Shown here: positions 18,251-27,688 of the stretch, piece by piece
How positions within the stretch are numbered: position 1 is the stretch's first letter
Layout of the letters: each line of letters starts with the position of its first letter
From: Beijerinckiaceae bacterium
GTDB lineage: Bacteria; Pseudomonadota; Alphaproteobacteria; Rhizobiales; Beijerinckiaceae
DNA: 64,000 bases
NCBI GenBank assembly: GCA_027531565.1
Contig: JAPZSB010000007.1
Coordinates: forward strand, 930,001-994,000
Reading direction: 5' to 3'
Translations under genes and position numbers: made by a program
Notes under the pieces: model-generated
Told to the model about the DNA's origin: nothing
Seen by the model: the letters and a program-made list of their open reading frames with translations, nothing else
The model's database searches: none

Positions 18251-18638
18251 GATTCCTCCTCGCATCCCTTGTGTCACCTGGCCGCATCGGGCGGCATGCC
18301 CGGGATTTGGAGCCAGCCTATCCAAGACCGGCGGATTGAAAAGCGAAATTGTCGGGCCGTCAGACCCGGTCGTCAGACCTGCCGGACCATGCAAGGTGGC
18401 TCGCCCCGGGCGTTGCCGGCCTGGGTCTGGACCAGGATGCCGAGAAAGATCACCAGAAGCGGCAGGAGTCGGCGGGCACAGGATGCGGACATGGGTGGTT
18501 CCCCTCCGTCTTCACCGGCCCATCCTGCGCCTTCGACCCCGCGATTCCCTGAATCGTTTCGCTCAAAATGTGCCGGTCCGGCTGGTCTGGTTAACCCTTT
18601 GCTGCCATGCTCGTTGCTCCATCACGAGGGGCGAATCG
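18251..18638. other. 388-base spacer between tctC-like gene and mepA
   Basis: Divergent spacer that must hold both promoters. It contains the 39-codon candidate gene at 18373-18492 (minus). I found no palindrome or terminator elsewhere in it, and no convincing -35/-10 pair that I would defend. Confidence 0.5.
18373..18492 (-). CDS. Candidate small secreted peptide (39 residues)
   Basis: An unannotated-size frame with coding character. It starts at ATG 18492 with GGAGGGG nine bases upstream. The sequence has a signal-like start: polar SASCARR, a hydrophobic LLPLLVIFLGILVQ, then AGNA and a short polar tail containing one Cys. About 84% of third codon positions are G or C, like the neighbouring genes. 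There is no homology that I recognise. It lies 122 bases upstream of the tctC-like gene on the same strand and could be its leader. Existence is plausible, not proven. Confidence 0.4.
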   Translation of the reverse strand: MSASCARRLLPLLVIFLGILVQTQAGNARGEPPCMVRQV

Positions 18639-19628
18639 ATGCTGGACAAGGCCTTGGCGACGGGCAAGACGAAGGGAATGACGAGGGGCCGGCCGGGAAT
18701 TGCCGCCCTTGTCCTGGCCGCCCTCACCTTTGCCGTGCCGGCTTCCGCCCAGCAGACGCAGACCGAGGAAATGGAACGGCGGGCCAAGGTCCTGTCGTTG
18801 CTGCCCAACAATGCGGCCAAGCGCATTTTCGGCACCACGCCGGGCCCCGCCAATCTCGAGCCGCGCGCCATCGGCTCCTTCGCGCGCGGGTGCCTTGCCG
18901 GCGCGAAGGCTCTGCCCGTCGATGGCGAGACCTGGCAGGTGATGCGCCTCTCGCGCAACCGGAACTGGGGCCACCCGGACCTGATCGCGCTGATCGAATC
19001 CATCGCGAGGCGCGCGCCGCGGGAGGCCAGGTGGAACGGCCTGCTGGTCGGCGACATTTCCCAGCCCCGCGGCGGACCGATGCTGACCGGCCACGCCTCG
19101 CACCAGATCGGGCTCGACGCGGATATCTGGCTGACGCCGATGCCGGACCGGACGCTGAGCCGGGCCGAACGGGAAACGATGAGCGCGACGAACATCGTCC
19201 GGCCCGACTGGATGGATGTCGACACTTCCGCCTATACCCGCAGCCACCTCGCGTTGATCCGTCTTGCGGCACGCGAATCCAAGGTGAGCCGGATCTTCGT
19301 CAACCCCGCCATCAAGGTCGCGCTGTGCCGCGATGCCGGCTCCGACAGGGGATGGCTCTCCAAGGTGCGGCCCATGTGGGGGCACAATTTCCATTTCCAC
19401 ATCCGCATGGCCTGCCCGAAGGAGGATGCCTCCTGTGTCGATCAGCCGCTTCCGGTGGACGAGGATGGCTGCGGTACGGAACTGCAGGACTGGCTGAAGA
19501 AGCAATATGCGGCAATGAACAAGCCCAAGCCGCCGCCCGGACCCGCCAGCAAGCCGAAGCCGCCGCCCAAACCCTGGACGCTTGACGACCTGCCGGACGA
19601 GTGTCGCCAGGTCGCTGTCTCGCGCTGA
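18639..19628 (+). CDS. mepA: Penicillin-insensitive murein endopeptidase (MepA)
   Basis: A 329-residue exported LAS-type zinc peptidase that cleaves D-Ala-meso-DAP cross-links. A signal peptide is visible (GIAALVLAALTFAVPASAQ). Zinc and active-site segments are GHASHQIGLDADIWL and MWGHNFHFHIRMACP. The C-terminus has a Pro/Lys-rich repeat (KPKPPPGP, KPKPPPKP), perhaps a linker to the wall. The ATG at 18639 follows GAGGGG; an internal ATG at 18678 is an alternative that shortens the n-region of the signal. It ends 3 bases before the convergent aminotransferase stop. Confidence 0.93.
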   Translation: MLDKALATGKTKGMTRGRPGIAALVLAALTFAVPASAQQTQTEEMERRAKVLSLLPNNAAKRIFGTTPGPANLEPRAIGSFARGCLAGAKALPVDGETWQVMRLSRNRNWGHPDLIALIESIARRAPREARWNGLLVGDISQPRGGPMLTGHASHQIGLDADIWLTPMPDRTLSRAERETMSATNIVRPDWMDVDTSAYTRSHLALIRLAARESKVSRIFVNPAIKVALCRDAGSDRGWLSKVRPMWGHNFHFHIRMACPKEDASCVDQPLPVDEDGCGTELQDWLKKQYAAMNKPKPPPGPASKPKPPPKPWTLDDLPDECRQVAVSR

Positions 19629-19631
19629 GCC

Positions 19632-20795
19632 TCAGGCCCTGCCGACCACGCCGGCCATCCGCTCCAGCGCCGCATCCAGCGTCGACCGGCGCTTGGCAAA
19701 ACAGAGCCGGACAACCGTGCGCACCGGATCCTCGGCATAGAAGGCCGAAACGGGGATTGCCGCGACCCCGTGTTCCGCCACAAGCCGCTGGCAGAAGGCG
19801 GCATCGTCCGTCTCGCCGAGCGGCGCGATGTCGATATTCAGGAAATAGGTGCCGCGCGAATTCAGGACCGGGAAGCCGAGATCCTCCAGCCCACCGGCGA
19901 GATAATCCCGCGCCTGCTGGAAATCGGCACGCATCGCGTCGAAGAAGCTGTCTTCCTTGCCGAGGCCAAAGGCGACAGCGGCCTGCAGGTTCGGCGGCGT
20001 CGTGAAGGTGAGGAACTGGTGCGCCTTGGCAAGGACCCGCATCAGCGGGGGCGCGGCCATCACGATGCCGACCTTCCAGCCGGTCAGGGAAAAGATCTTC
20101 CCCGCCGAGCTGATCTTCACGACGCGCTCGCGCATGCCCGGCAGCCCGATCAGCGACTGGTGACGGATGCCGTCGAAGACGACATGCTCCCAGACCTCGT
20201 CGCAGACCGCGATGGCATCATTGGCCATGCAGAAATGCGCAAGCATGGAGAGATCTTCCAGCGGGCAGACCGTTCCGGCCGGATTGAGCGGGTCATTGAA
20301 CAGGACGAGCTTGGTGCGCGGCGAGAAGGCGGCCGCAAGGTCCTCTGCGGTGAAGCGCCAGTGCGGCGGCCTTAAGGTGACGAATTTCGGGATGCCGCCG
20401 GCCCGGAGAACCAGCGGCAGGTAGGCGTCATACATCGGCTGGAACAGCACGACCTCGTCGCCCGGGTTGATGAGCGAGAACAGCGCGCCGGCCAGGGCCT
20501 CGGTCGCGCCCGATGTCACCATGATCTCGCTGTCGGGGTCGAAGACGAGGCCCTGATGATGCGCGAAATGCGCGGCGGCGGCCTGACGCAATTCGGGAAT
20601 GCCCATCATCGGCGGATACTGGTTCCAGCCCGAAACCAGAGCCTCCGCCGCCCGCGCCCGGATATCCTCGGCGCCGGGATCATCCGGGAAACCCTGCCCG
20701 AGATTCACCGCCTGATGCTCGCGGGCGAGGCGGGACATGGTCTCGAAAATCGTTGTCGGCAGGCCGGCATAGACCGGATTCATCGGTTTGGACAC
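19632..20795 (-). CDS. PLP-dependent aminotransferase, class I
   Basis: A 387-residue fold-type I aminotransferase of the YbdL/kynurenine-aminotransferase-like group. The cofactor lysine is in KISSAGKIFSLTGWKVG. Other class features are VNLGQGFPDDP, NQYPPMMGIPELR, and a C-terminal RTVVRLCFAK in which Arg binds the substrate carboxylate. The segment normally reading N-P-x-N-P is NDPLNPAGTV here. I prefer the GTG at 20795 because GAGGGT lies upstream; ATG 20783 lacks a site. The amino acid substrate is not decided by sequence. Confidence 0.88.
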   Translation of the reverse strand: MSKPMNPVYAGLPTTIFETMSRLAREHQAVNLGQGFPDDPGAEDIRARAAEALVSGWNQYPPMMGIPELRQAAAAHFAHHQGLVFDPDSEIMVTSGATEALAGALFSLINPGDEVVLFQPMYDAYLPLVLRAGGIPKFVTLRPPHWRFTAEDLAAAFSPRTKLVLFNDPLNPAGTVCPLEDLSMLAHFCMANDAIAVCDEVWEHVVFDGIRHQSLIGLPGMRERVVKISSAGKIFSLTGWKVGIVMAAPPLMRVLAKAHQFLTFTTPPNLQAAVAFGLGKEDSFFDAMRADFQQARDYLAGGLEDLGFPVLNSRGTYFLNIDIAPLGETDDAAFCQRLVAEHGVAAIPVSAFYAEDPVRTVVRLCFAKRRSTLDAALERMAGVVGRA

Positions 20796-20947
20796 GCGGC
20801 ACCCTCGTCGGAAACAGGCTCTGGTGCGGTTCTTTAGCCGCAGCCCTGGGACTTGGCCAGCCCGGGGACCTGGCCTACCCATCGACTTGGCGAGCCCGCC
20901 AACCCTCCCCCCGGTTCCGTTCCTTCACCTTGGTCGGCAGACAGCGC

Positions 20948-20995
20948 TTGACTGACACATGATTCCTGATAAAATTCGAAAATCATCAGTTATCA
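20948..20995 (+). promoter_or_regulatory. Promoter and possible operator of the TetR-RND operon
   Basis: TTGACT (20948-20953), 16 bases, then TAAAAT (20970-20975) form a good promoter. An inverted repeat TGATAA/TTATCA (20967-20972 and 20990-20995) overlaps the -10 and start region, where a TetR-type repressor would act. Confidence 0.55.
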
Positions 20996-21010
20996 ATCGT
21001 AACGGACTCA

Positions 21011-21607
21011 ATGAATATCCGTCATCGCCTCTCTGCCGAAGCCACGCGGGAACGCATCATCGCTGTCGCGGAGGAGCATTTCCGGCGCGTCGGCTATGCA
21101 AAGACCGCCGTGGCCGACATCGCCGCTGCGCTCGGCATGTCTCCGGCGAATGTCTACCGCTTCTTCCCGTCGAAGAGCGCGATCAACGACGCGATCTGCG
21201 CGAAGATGATGCATGAGATCGAGGATATGGCGCGTGAGATCCTGGCGCGCCCGCTTCCTGCGCCGGAGAAACTGCGCGTTTACCTGCTGGAGCTGCATCG
21301 CCGGAACAAGTCCATGCTGACGCATGAACACCGGATCCATGACATGGTCGAGGTCGCGATGGCCGAAAACTGGCCCGCCATCGAAGCCCATTGTTCCTCG
21401 ATTGTGGGCGTTCTGGCGGAGATCATCGGCGAGGGGATCCAATCCGGACATTTCCGGGCGGTTCCCCTGCCGGAATTCGCGCAAACCGCTTTCGAAGCCT
21501 CCGCCAAGATCATCCACCCCACCCTCATCGCCCATTGCGCGGACGAGGACCAGGAGGAGCAGGCCGGCCGCCTGACCGACCTGATCCTTGCCGCCCTGCG
21601 CCCGTAA
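21011..21607 (+). CDS. TetR/AcrR family repressor of the RND pump
   Basis: A 198-residue TetR-family regulator. Residues about 8-55 are the helix-turn-helix: RERIIAVAEEHFRRVGYAKT, VADIAAALGMSPANVYRFFPSKSAI. The rest is a helical ligand domain with no assignable ligand. It stands 15 bases before the adaptor gene of an RND pump and just downstream of a promoter with an inverted repeat, so repression of the pump by a toxic ligand-responsive mechanism is likely. Confidence 0.9.
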   Translation: MNIRHRLSAEATRERIIAVAEEHFRRVGYAKTAVADIAAALGMSPANVYRFFPSKSAINDAICAKMMHEIEDMAREILARPLPAPEKLRVYLLELHRRNKSMLTHEHRIHDMVEVAMAENWPAIEAHCSSIVGVLAEIIGEGIQSGHFRAVPLPEFAQTAFEASAKIIHPTLIAHCADEDQEEQAGRLTDLILAALRP

Positions 21608-21622
21608 CCCGCCGAGCCCCCC

Positions 21623-22825
21623 ATGACCGATCCAGCCCCTGCCGCCGAAACCCCGCCCGCCGAGACTTCTCCTGCCCCCGAGCCGCGCCAGACGAAGACC
21701 CGGCTCGGCGCCCGGGCGCGTCGCTTCGTTCCGCTTGCGGTGATCCTTCTGGCCGGAGCCGGCGCTGCCGGCTGGGCCCTGACCGGCAAGCCGCCCGAAA
21801 AGACGGCTGTCGCCTCCCCCGACACCATCGTCCGTCCGGTTCAGGTCCAGGCTGTCCGCCTGCAGGAAGTGGCCCAACCGAAGCTTCTCGTCGGAACCGT
21901 GCGGGCACGGATCGAGGCCGACCAGGGCTTCCGTGTCGCCGGCAAGATTGCCGCGCGCAAGGTGCAGGTCGGCGACAGGATCGCCGCCGGTACGATCCTT
22001 GCAAGCCTTGACGATACGGATTTCCGCCTGAACCGCGAAAGCGCCGAGGCCGAACTCGCCGCCGCCCGGTCGGCCGCGCGTCAGGCCGAGCTGGAACTCG
22101 AGCGGATCCTCGATCTGCGGGCGCGGGGCTGGTCCACCGAGCAGGCCAGTGACCGCCAGCGCACGACGCGCGACGAGGCGATCGGACGGGTCCGGCGCGC
22201 CGAACGGCAGGTCGAACTCACCACCAATTCGCAATCCTATGCCGATCTCCGCGCCGAATCGGACGGGATCGTGATCAGCGTCGCGGCGGAAGTCGGCCAG
22301 GTGGTCGCCGCCGGCCAGACCATCGTCCGCATCGCCCGTGACGGCGATCGCGAGGCGCTGGTCGCGCTGCCGGAACAGGAACTGGCCCTCGCCCGACAGG
22401 GTCGGGCCGAGGCCGAACTCTGGTCCGAGCCCGGGAAGCGCTACCCGGCGACGTTGCGGGAACTGTCACCCAGCGCCGATGCGGGAACCCGCACCTTCGC
22501 AGCGCGGTTCACCCTGGCGGGGATCGCGCCCGATGCCCCGCTCGGCATGACGGCCACGATCACTCTCGTTCCGCCGGAAGCGGGCCGCATGGCCCGGATC
22601 CCGCTTTCCGCCATCCTGAACCAGGGCGAAGGGACCGAGGTCTTCGTCGTCGAGCCGGGATCCGGCCAGCTTGCCCGACGCAAGGTGGAGATCCTGGCCA
22701 CCGATGGCCGGCTGGCCACGATCCGCGCCGGTCTCGCCGAAGGCGAGAAGGTGGTGACGATGGGGGTCCATACGTTGCGCGCCGGCCAGAAGGTCAGGGT
22801 GCTGACGGAAGCACGGCAGGGGTAA
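21623..22825 (+). CDS. RND efflux periplasmic adaptor subunit (MFP)
   Basis: A 400-residue membrane-fusion protein. An N-terminal span at about residues 33-52 (FVPLAVILLAGAGAAGWAL) anchors it in the inner membrane after a Pro-rich start. The barrel-sandwich halves are seen at GFRVAGKIAARKVQVGDRI and SDGIVISVAAEVGQVV, separated by a coiled-coil hairpin (about 135-195). It bridges the RND permease to an outer-membrane channel that is not encoded here. The permease gene starts 5 bases after its stop. Confidence 0.92.
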   Translation: MTDPAPAAETPPAETSPAPEPRQTKTRLGARARRFVPLAVILLAGAGAAGWALTGKPPEKTAVASPDTIVRPVQVQAVRLQEVAQPKLLVGTVRARIEADQGFRVAGKIAARKVQVGDRIAAGTILASLDDTDFRLNRESAEAELAAARSAARQAELELERILDLRARGWSTEQASDRQRTTRDEAIGRVRRAERQVELTTNSQSYADLRAESDGIVISVAAEVGQVVAAGQTIVRIARDGDREALVALPEQELALARQGRAEAELWSEPGKRYPATLRELSPSADAGTRTFAARFTLAGIAPDAPLGMTATITLVPPEAGRMARIPLSAILNQGEGTEVFVVEPGSGQLARRKVEILATDGRLATIRAGLAEGEKVVTMGVHTLRAGQKVRVLTEARQG

Positions 22826-22830
22826 ACCAT

Positions 22831-25800
22831 ATGCGCGGCATCAATCTTTCGGCCTGGGCCGTCCGGCACCAGACACTCGTGCTTTTCCTGATCCTGCTGA
22901 TCGGCGCGGTCGGGACCCTGTCCTACATGCGCCTCGGCCGGGCCGAGGATCCGTCGTTCACGATCAAGGTCGGTGTGATCACCGTGGCCTGGCCGGGCGC
23001 GACCGCGTTCGAGATGCAGAACCAGGTGACCGACCGGATCGAGAAGAAGCTGCAGGAGCTGCCGTATTTCAACCGGGTCCTGACCTACAACAAGCCCGGC
23101 TTCGCTGCTCTTCAGATGGAGTTCAAGGACTACACGCCCGCGCGGCAGGTGCCGGAACTCTTCTACCAGATGCGGAAGAAGCTCGGCGACCTGAAGCCGG
23201 AGCTGCCCTCGGGGGTGATCGGGCCGAACGTCAATGACGAGTTCGGCGATGTCGATTCCATCCTGACGATGATCACCGGCGACGGCGCGGATTATGCCCA
23301 GCTCAAGCGGGTCGGCGAGGATCTGAAGCGCGCCCTGCTGAAGGTTCCGAATGTCACCAAGGTCACGCTCTATGGCGTGCAGGACGAGCAGATCTTCGTC
23401 GAGTTCAGCCATACCAAGCTGGCGACCCTCGGCATTCCCGCCAGCGCGATCTTCGATGCGATCGCGCGGCAGAACGCCGTGACACCCGCCGGGACATTCG
23501 AAACGCAGGCCCAGCGCATCCCCGTCCGCGTTACAGGGGCCCTCACCGGCACGGAGGCCGTGGCGGCGATTCCCGTCGAGGCGAATGGCCGGACGATCCG
23601 GCTCGGTGATATCGCCAATGTGACGCGCGGCTTCGAGGATCCGAGCGATTTCCTGATCCGGCAGGACGGCAAGCCGGCGATCGGCGTCGGCGTCGTCATG
23701 CTCAAGGGCGCGAATATCCTGACCCTCGGCAAAGACATCGAGAAGGCGCTTGCCGCGTTCCAGGAAACGATGCCGGTCGGGTTCCAGATCGACCGGATCG
23801 CCAACCAGCCCAGGGTTGTCGGCGATTCCGTCTATGAATTCGTCAAGGCCTTCATCGAGGCGCTGGTCATCGTCCTGGGCGTCTCCTTCCTGACGCTCGG
23901 CTGGCGGACGGGGATCGTCGTCGCCACGTCGGTCCCGCTCGTGCTCGGCATCGTCTTCACCGTGATGGATTTCGCCGGGATCGACCTGCACCGCATCTCG
24001 CTCGGCGCACTGATCATCGCTCTCGGCCTTCTCGTGGATGACGCCATCATCGCGGTCGAGATGATGATCGTGAAGATGGAAGAAGGCTGGGACCGGATGA
24101 AGGCCGCCGCCTATGCCTGGGAGTCCACGGCTTTCCCGATGCTGACCGGCACGCTGATTACCGCGGCGGGCTTCCTCCCCGTCGGTCTGGCGAACTCGTC
24201 GGTCGGCGAATATACGGGGAGCATCCTCTATATTGTCGGGATCGCGCTCGTCGCCTCGTGGTTCGTCGCCGTGATCTTCACCCCCTATCTCGGCGTGAAG
24301 ATCCTGCCGGACTTCAAGAAAGGCCACGGCGAGAGCCATGCCGCCATGTACCAGGGACGCTGGTACGGCCTGCTCCGCCGGATCGTGAGCTGGTGTGTCA
24401 CGCACCGGATCAAGGCGCTCGGCGCGACGGCCGCGGTCTTTGCGCTCGCCGTTGCCGGCTTCACGCGGGTGCCGCAGCAATTCTTCCCGCTGTCGGAGCG
24501 ACCGGAGCTGTTCCTCGAGATGCGCCTGCCGGAGGGCTCGTCGATCACCGCGACCAATGCCGTCGCGCGCGAGGCGGAAGCCCTGCTCAAGGGTGATCCC
24601 GACATCCTCCATGCCACGACCTATATCGGGCAGGGCTCGCCGCGTTTCTGGCTCGGCCTGAACCAGGTCCTTCCGAACGAGGCCTTCTCGCAGATCGTCA
24701 TCCTCTCGAAGGATGTTCCCGCCCGCGAGCGGATCAAGGCCCGCCTCGAAACCCGGATCAGGGAGGGCGCGCTGTCGGCAGCCCGGGTGCGCGTCGACCG
24801 GTTCAATTTCGGCCCGCCGGTCGGGTTCCCGGTCCAGTTCCGCGTGGTCGGCACCGATCCGGCCGAGGTGCGCCGGATCGCCTACCAGGTCCGGGACACG
24901 ATGCTGCAGAACCGCAAGGCGATCGATCCGCATCTCGACTGGAACGAGCTGATGCCGGCCATCCGCCTCGTGGTCGATCAGGACCGGGCCCGTGCCTTCG
25001 GGCTCGATCCCAGTGCCATCGCACAGACCCTGCAGACCCTGATCTCGGGCGCCACCGTGACCACGATCCGCGACGGCACCGAGCAGGTGCAGGTCGTCGC
25101 CCGTGCCGTGCCGGGCGAGAGGCTCGATCCGACCCGGCTGGGCGATTTCACCCTCACCGCCCGCAACGGCGTGCCGGTTCCGCTCGCGCAGGTGGCCCGG
25201 ATCGCGCAGGATTACGAGGAACCGATCCTCTGGCGGCGCAGCCGGGACATGTCGATCACCGTCCGGGCCGACATTGTCGATGGCGTGCAGGCGCCGGATG
25301 TCACCACCGAGATCTGGTCCGCGCTGAAGCCGGTCCGCGACGCGGTGCCGCTCGGCTACCAGATCCAGATCGGCGGGGCGATCGAGGAATCGGAGAAGGC
25401 GAACGAGTCGATCTTCAAACTGTTCCCGGTCATGTTCATGGTGATGCTGCTGCTCCTGATGGTCCAGCTGCAGAGCTTCACCAAGGTGTTCCTCGTGCTG
25501 ATGAGTGTGCCGCTCGGTGTCATCGGCGCCTCGCTGGCACTGAACCTGTCGGGCATGCCCTTCGGCTTCGTGGCGCTGCTCGGCCTCATCGCCCTCGGCG
25601 GGATGGACATGCGCAACTCGATCATCCTCGTCGACCAGGTCCAGCACGACATGGACCGGGGCCTTGCCATGCGGGAAGCCATCGTCGAATCGGTGATCCG
25701 GCGGGCACGGCCCGTCATCCTCACCGCCATGACGGCCATCCTCGCAATGATCCCGCTCTCGCGCAGTGCCTTCTGGGGGCCGATGGCGGTGACGGTGATG

Positions 25801-25971
25801 GGCGGGCTGTTCGTGGCCACCTTCATGACGCTGCTCTTCCTGCCGGCCCTTTATTCCTTCTGGTTCCGGAAGCGGATCCGGGAGGAGGAGAAGGCCAGCC
25901 GGCGCGCGGCCGAGATCAGGCCCGCCAATGACCGCGGTGGACCGGAGCCGAGCACGCAGGCTGCGGCCTGA
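22831..25971 (+). CDS. RND multidrug efflux permease (AcrB family)
   Basis: A 1046-residue RND permease with twelve spans and two large periplasmic loops, the usual size. Proton-relay aspartates are visible as the DD in LGLLVDDAIIAVEMM of helix 4. The second half repeats the layout (MFMVMLLLLMVQLQSF, LIALGGMDMRNSIILVDQV). It resembles the AcrB/MdtB-like group more than metal (CusA) pumps, which carry charged MLLTG motifs. It is the last gene of the TetR-adaptor-permease operon. Substrates are unknown. Confidence 0.94.
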   Translation: MRGINLSAWAVRHQTLVLFLILLIGAVGTLSYMRLGRAEDPSFTIKVGVITVAWPGATAFEMQNQVTDRIEKKLQELPYFNRVLTYNKPGFAALQMEFKDYTPARQVPELFYQMRKKLGDLKPELPSGVIGPNVNDEFGDVDSILTMITGDGADYAQLKRVGEDLKRALLKVPNVTKVTLYGVQDEQIFVEFSHTKLATLGIPASAIFDAIARQNAVTPAGTFETQAQRIPVRVTGALTGTEAVAAIPVEANGRTIRLGDIANVTRGFEDPSDFLIRQDGKPAIGVGVVMLKGANILTLGKDIEKALAAFQETMPVGFQIDRIANQPRVVGDSVYEFVKAFIEALVIVLGVSFLTLGWRTGIVVATSVPLVLGIVFTVMDFAGIDLHRISLGALIIALGLLVDDAIIAVEMMIVKMEEGWDRMKAAAYAWESTAFPMLTGTLITAAGFLPVGLANSSVGEYTGSILYIVGIALVASWFVAVIFTPYLGVKILPDFKKGHGESHAAMYQGRWYGLLRRIVSWCVTHRIKALGATAAVFALAVAGFTRVPQQFFPLSERPELFLEMRLPEGSSITATNAVAREAEALLKGDPDILHATTYIGQGSPRFWLGLNQVLPNEAFSQIVILSKDVPARERIKARLETRIREGALSAARVRVDRFNFGPPVGFPVQFRVVGTDPAEVRRIAYQVRDTMLQNRKAIDPHLDWNELMPAIRLVVDQDRARAFGLDPSAIAQTLQTLISGATVTTIRDGTEQVQVVARAVPGERLDPTRLGDFTLTARNGVPVPLAQVARIAQDYEEPILWRRSRDMSITVRADIVDGVQAPDVTTEIWSALKPVRDAVPLGYQIQIGGAIEESEKANESIFKLFPVMFMVMLLLLMVQLQSFTKVFLVLMSVPLGVIGASLALNLSGMPFGFVALLGLIALGGMDMRNSIILVDQVQHDMDRGLAMREAIVESVIRRARPVILTAMTAILAMIPLSRSAFWGPMAVTVMGGLFVATFMTLLFLPALYSFWFRKRIREEEKASRRAAEIRPANDRGGPEPSTQAAA

Positions 25972-26062
25972 CGGTTTCGATTGATGCAGAACGGGGCGGC
26001 GAAATCGAATCTTGCCGCCCTCCCGGGGCCTGCCTAAACCTGTTGCCGGGGAGAACGGCACA

Positions 26063-27688
26063 ATGGGCACCAACCCGGCAGATCCGGCAGGGGACTTCGA
26101 CGACATCATCGTGGGCGCCGGCACGGCCGGCTGCCTGCTGGCGAACCGGCTGAGCGCCGACCCCGCGCGCCGGGTCCTCCTGCTCGAAGCCGGTGGCAAT
26201 GACCGGTATATCTGGTTCCATATTCCGGTCGGCTATCTCTTCCTGATCGGGAATCCGCGGGCCGACTGGCTGTTCCGGACCGCACCCGTCGCCGGGCTCA
26301 ACGGCCGCTCGCTGCTCTATCCGAGGGGCAAGGTGCTTGGCGGATGCTCGGCGATCAACGGCATGATCTACATGCGTGGCCAATCCACCGATTATGACGG
26401 CTGGGCGCAATTCGGGCTTTCGGGCTGGAGCTGGGAGGACGTGCTGCCGTATTTCCGCCAGCACGAGGATTTCTTCGCCGGAGCCGATGCGCTGCATGGT
26501 GCTGGCGGGGAGTGGCGGGTCGAGCCACCGCGCGTGCGCTGGGAGATCCTCGACCGGTTCCGCGATGCGGCCGAGCAATGCGGTATTCCCAAGGTCGAGG
26601 ATTTCAATCGCGGTTCGAACGAGGGCTCGGCCTATTTCCAGGTCAACCAGAAGAAGGGCCTGCGCTGGAGTGCGGCCCGCGGCTTCCTTGACCCGGTCCG
26701 GAGCCGCCCGAATCTCACGATCCTGACCGGCGCCGAGGCCGAGCGTATCCTCTTCGAGGGCACCCGCGCATCCGGGATCGCTTTCCGGCAGGATGGACAG
26801 CGCCGGATCGCCCGGGCGCGGCGCAGCGTCGTGCTTGCAGCAGGCGCTGTCGCCTCGCCGAAGCTGCTGATGCTCAGCGGGATCGGCCGTGGCGAGACCC
26901 TGCGCGGCCTCGGACTCGATGTCATCGCGGATCGCCCCGGCGTCGGGCAGAACCTGCAGGACCATCTCCAGATCCGGCCGATCTACAAGGTCCGGAATGT
27001 CCGGACGCTCAACGCGGATTACGCGAACCTGCTGAAACGGGCCTGGATGGGCGTGGAATTCGCGCTGTTCCGCAGCGGGCCGATGACCATGGCGCCCTCG
27101 CAGCTCGGGGTGTTCACCCGGTCGGATGCCCGCTACGCCATGCCGAACCTGCAATTCCACGTCCAGCCGTTGTCGCTCGACAAGTTCGGCGAGGGGCTGC
27201 ACCCGTTCCCGGCCTTCACGGCCTCGGTCTGCAATCTCCGGCCGACGAGCCGGGGCGAGATCCGGCTGGCCAGCACCGATCCCTTCGAGGCCCCGGTGAT
27301 CGACCCGAACTATCTCGCCACCGAGGAGGACCGGCAGGTGGCTGCGGATTCGCTGCGGCTGGTCCGGCGGATCGTGGCCTCCGAGGCGTTGCGCGCGTTC
27401 GAGCCGGAAGAATACCGCCCCGGCCCGGAAATCCGGAGTGAAACGGACCTGATCCGCGCGGCAGGCGATCTCGGCACCACGATCTTCCATCCGGTCGGCA
27501 CGGCGCGAATGGGCCGGCGGGACGATCCGCAGGCGGTGGTCGACGAACGGCTCTCGGTGATCGGCGTCGAGGGGCTGCGTGTGATCGATGCCTCCGTCAT
27601 GCCCACGATCACCTCGGGCAACACCAATTCGCCCACGCTGATGATCGCGGAGAAGGGCGCGGCCATGCTGATGGCCGACACGCGATGA
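26063..27688 (+). CDS. GMC family FAD oxidoreductase (choline dehydrogenase-like)
   Basis: A 541-residue GMC oxidoreductase. The FAD dinucleotide motif is DDIIVGAGTAGCLLANRL at residues about 12-30; family signatures are YPRGKVLGGCSAINGMIY and AAGAVASPKLLMLSGIG. The C-terminal active-site His is in FHPVGTARMG, followed by GNTNSPTLMIAEKGA. Such enzymes oxidise alcohols; the substrate is unknown, and choline is only one possibility. The ATG at 26063 follows GGGGAGAA. Its stop overlaps the mmcB start by 4 bases (ATGA). Confidence 0.93.
   Translation: MGTNPADPAGDFDDIIVGAGTAGCLLANRLSADPARRVLLLEAGGNDRYIWFHIPVGYLFLIGNPRADWLFRTAPVAGLNGRSLLYPRGKVLGGCSAINGMIYMRGQSTDYDGWAQFGLSGWSWEDVLPYFRQHEDFFAGADALHGAGGEWRVEPPRVRWEILDRFRDAAEQCGIPKVEDFNRGSNEGSAYFQVNQKKGLRWSAARGFLDPVRSRPNLTILTGAEAERILFEGTRASGIAFRQDGQRRIARARRSVVLAAGAVASPKLLMLSGIGRGETLRGLGLDVIADRPGVGQNLQDHLQIRPIYKVRNVRTLNADYANLLKRAWMGVEFALFRSGPMTMAPSQLGVFTRSDARYAMPNLQFHVQPLSLDKFGEGLHPFPAFTASVCNLRPTSRGEIRLASTDPFEAPVIDPNYLATEEDRQVAADSLRLVRRIVASEALRAFEPEEYRPGPEIRSETDLIRAAGDLGTTIFHPVGTARMGRRDDPQAVVDERLSVIGVEGLRVIDASVMPTITSGNTNSPTLMIAEKGAAMLMADTR

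Noticed and set aside
22441-26199. A 1252-codon open frame on the minus strand, antisense to the RND pump genes
   Set aside because: GC-rich codon use creates long antisense frames; the sequence is low-complexity Arg/Asp/His-rich and the plus strand carries clear adaptor and permease families.
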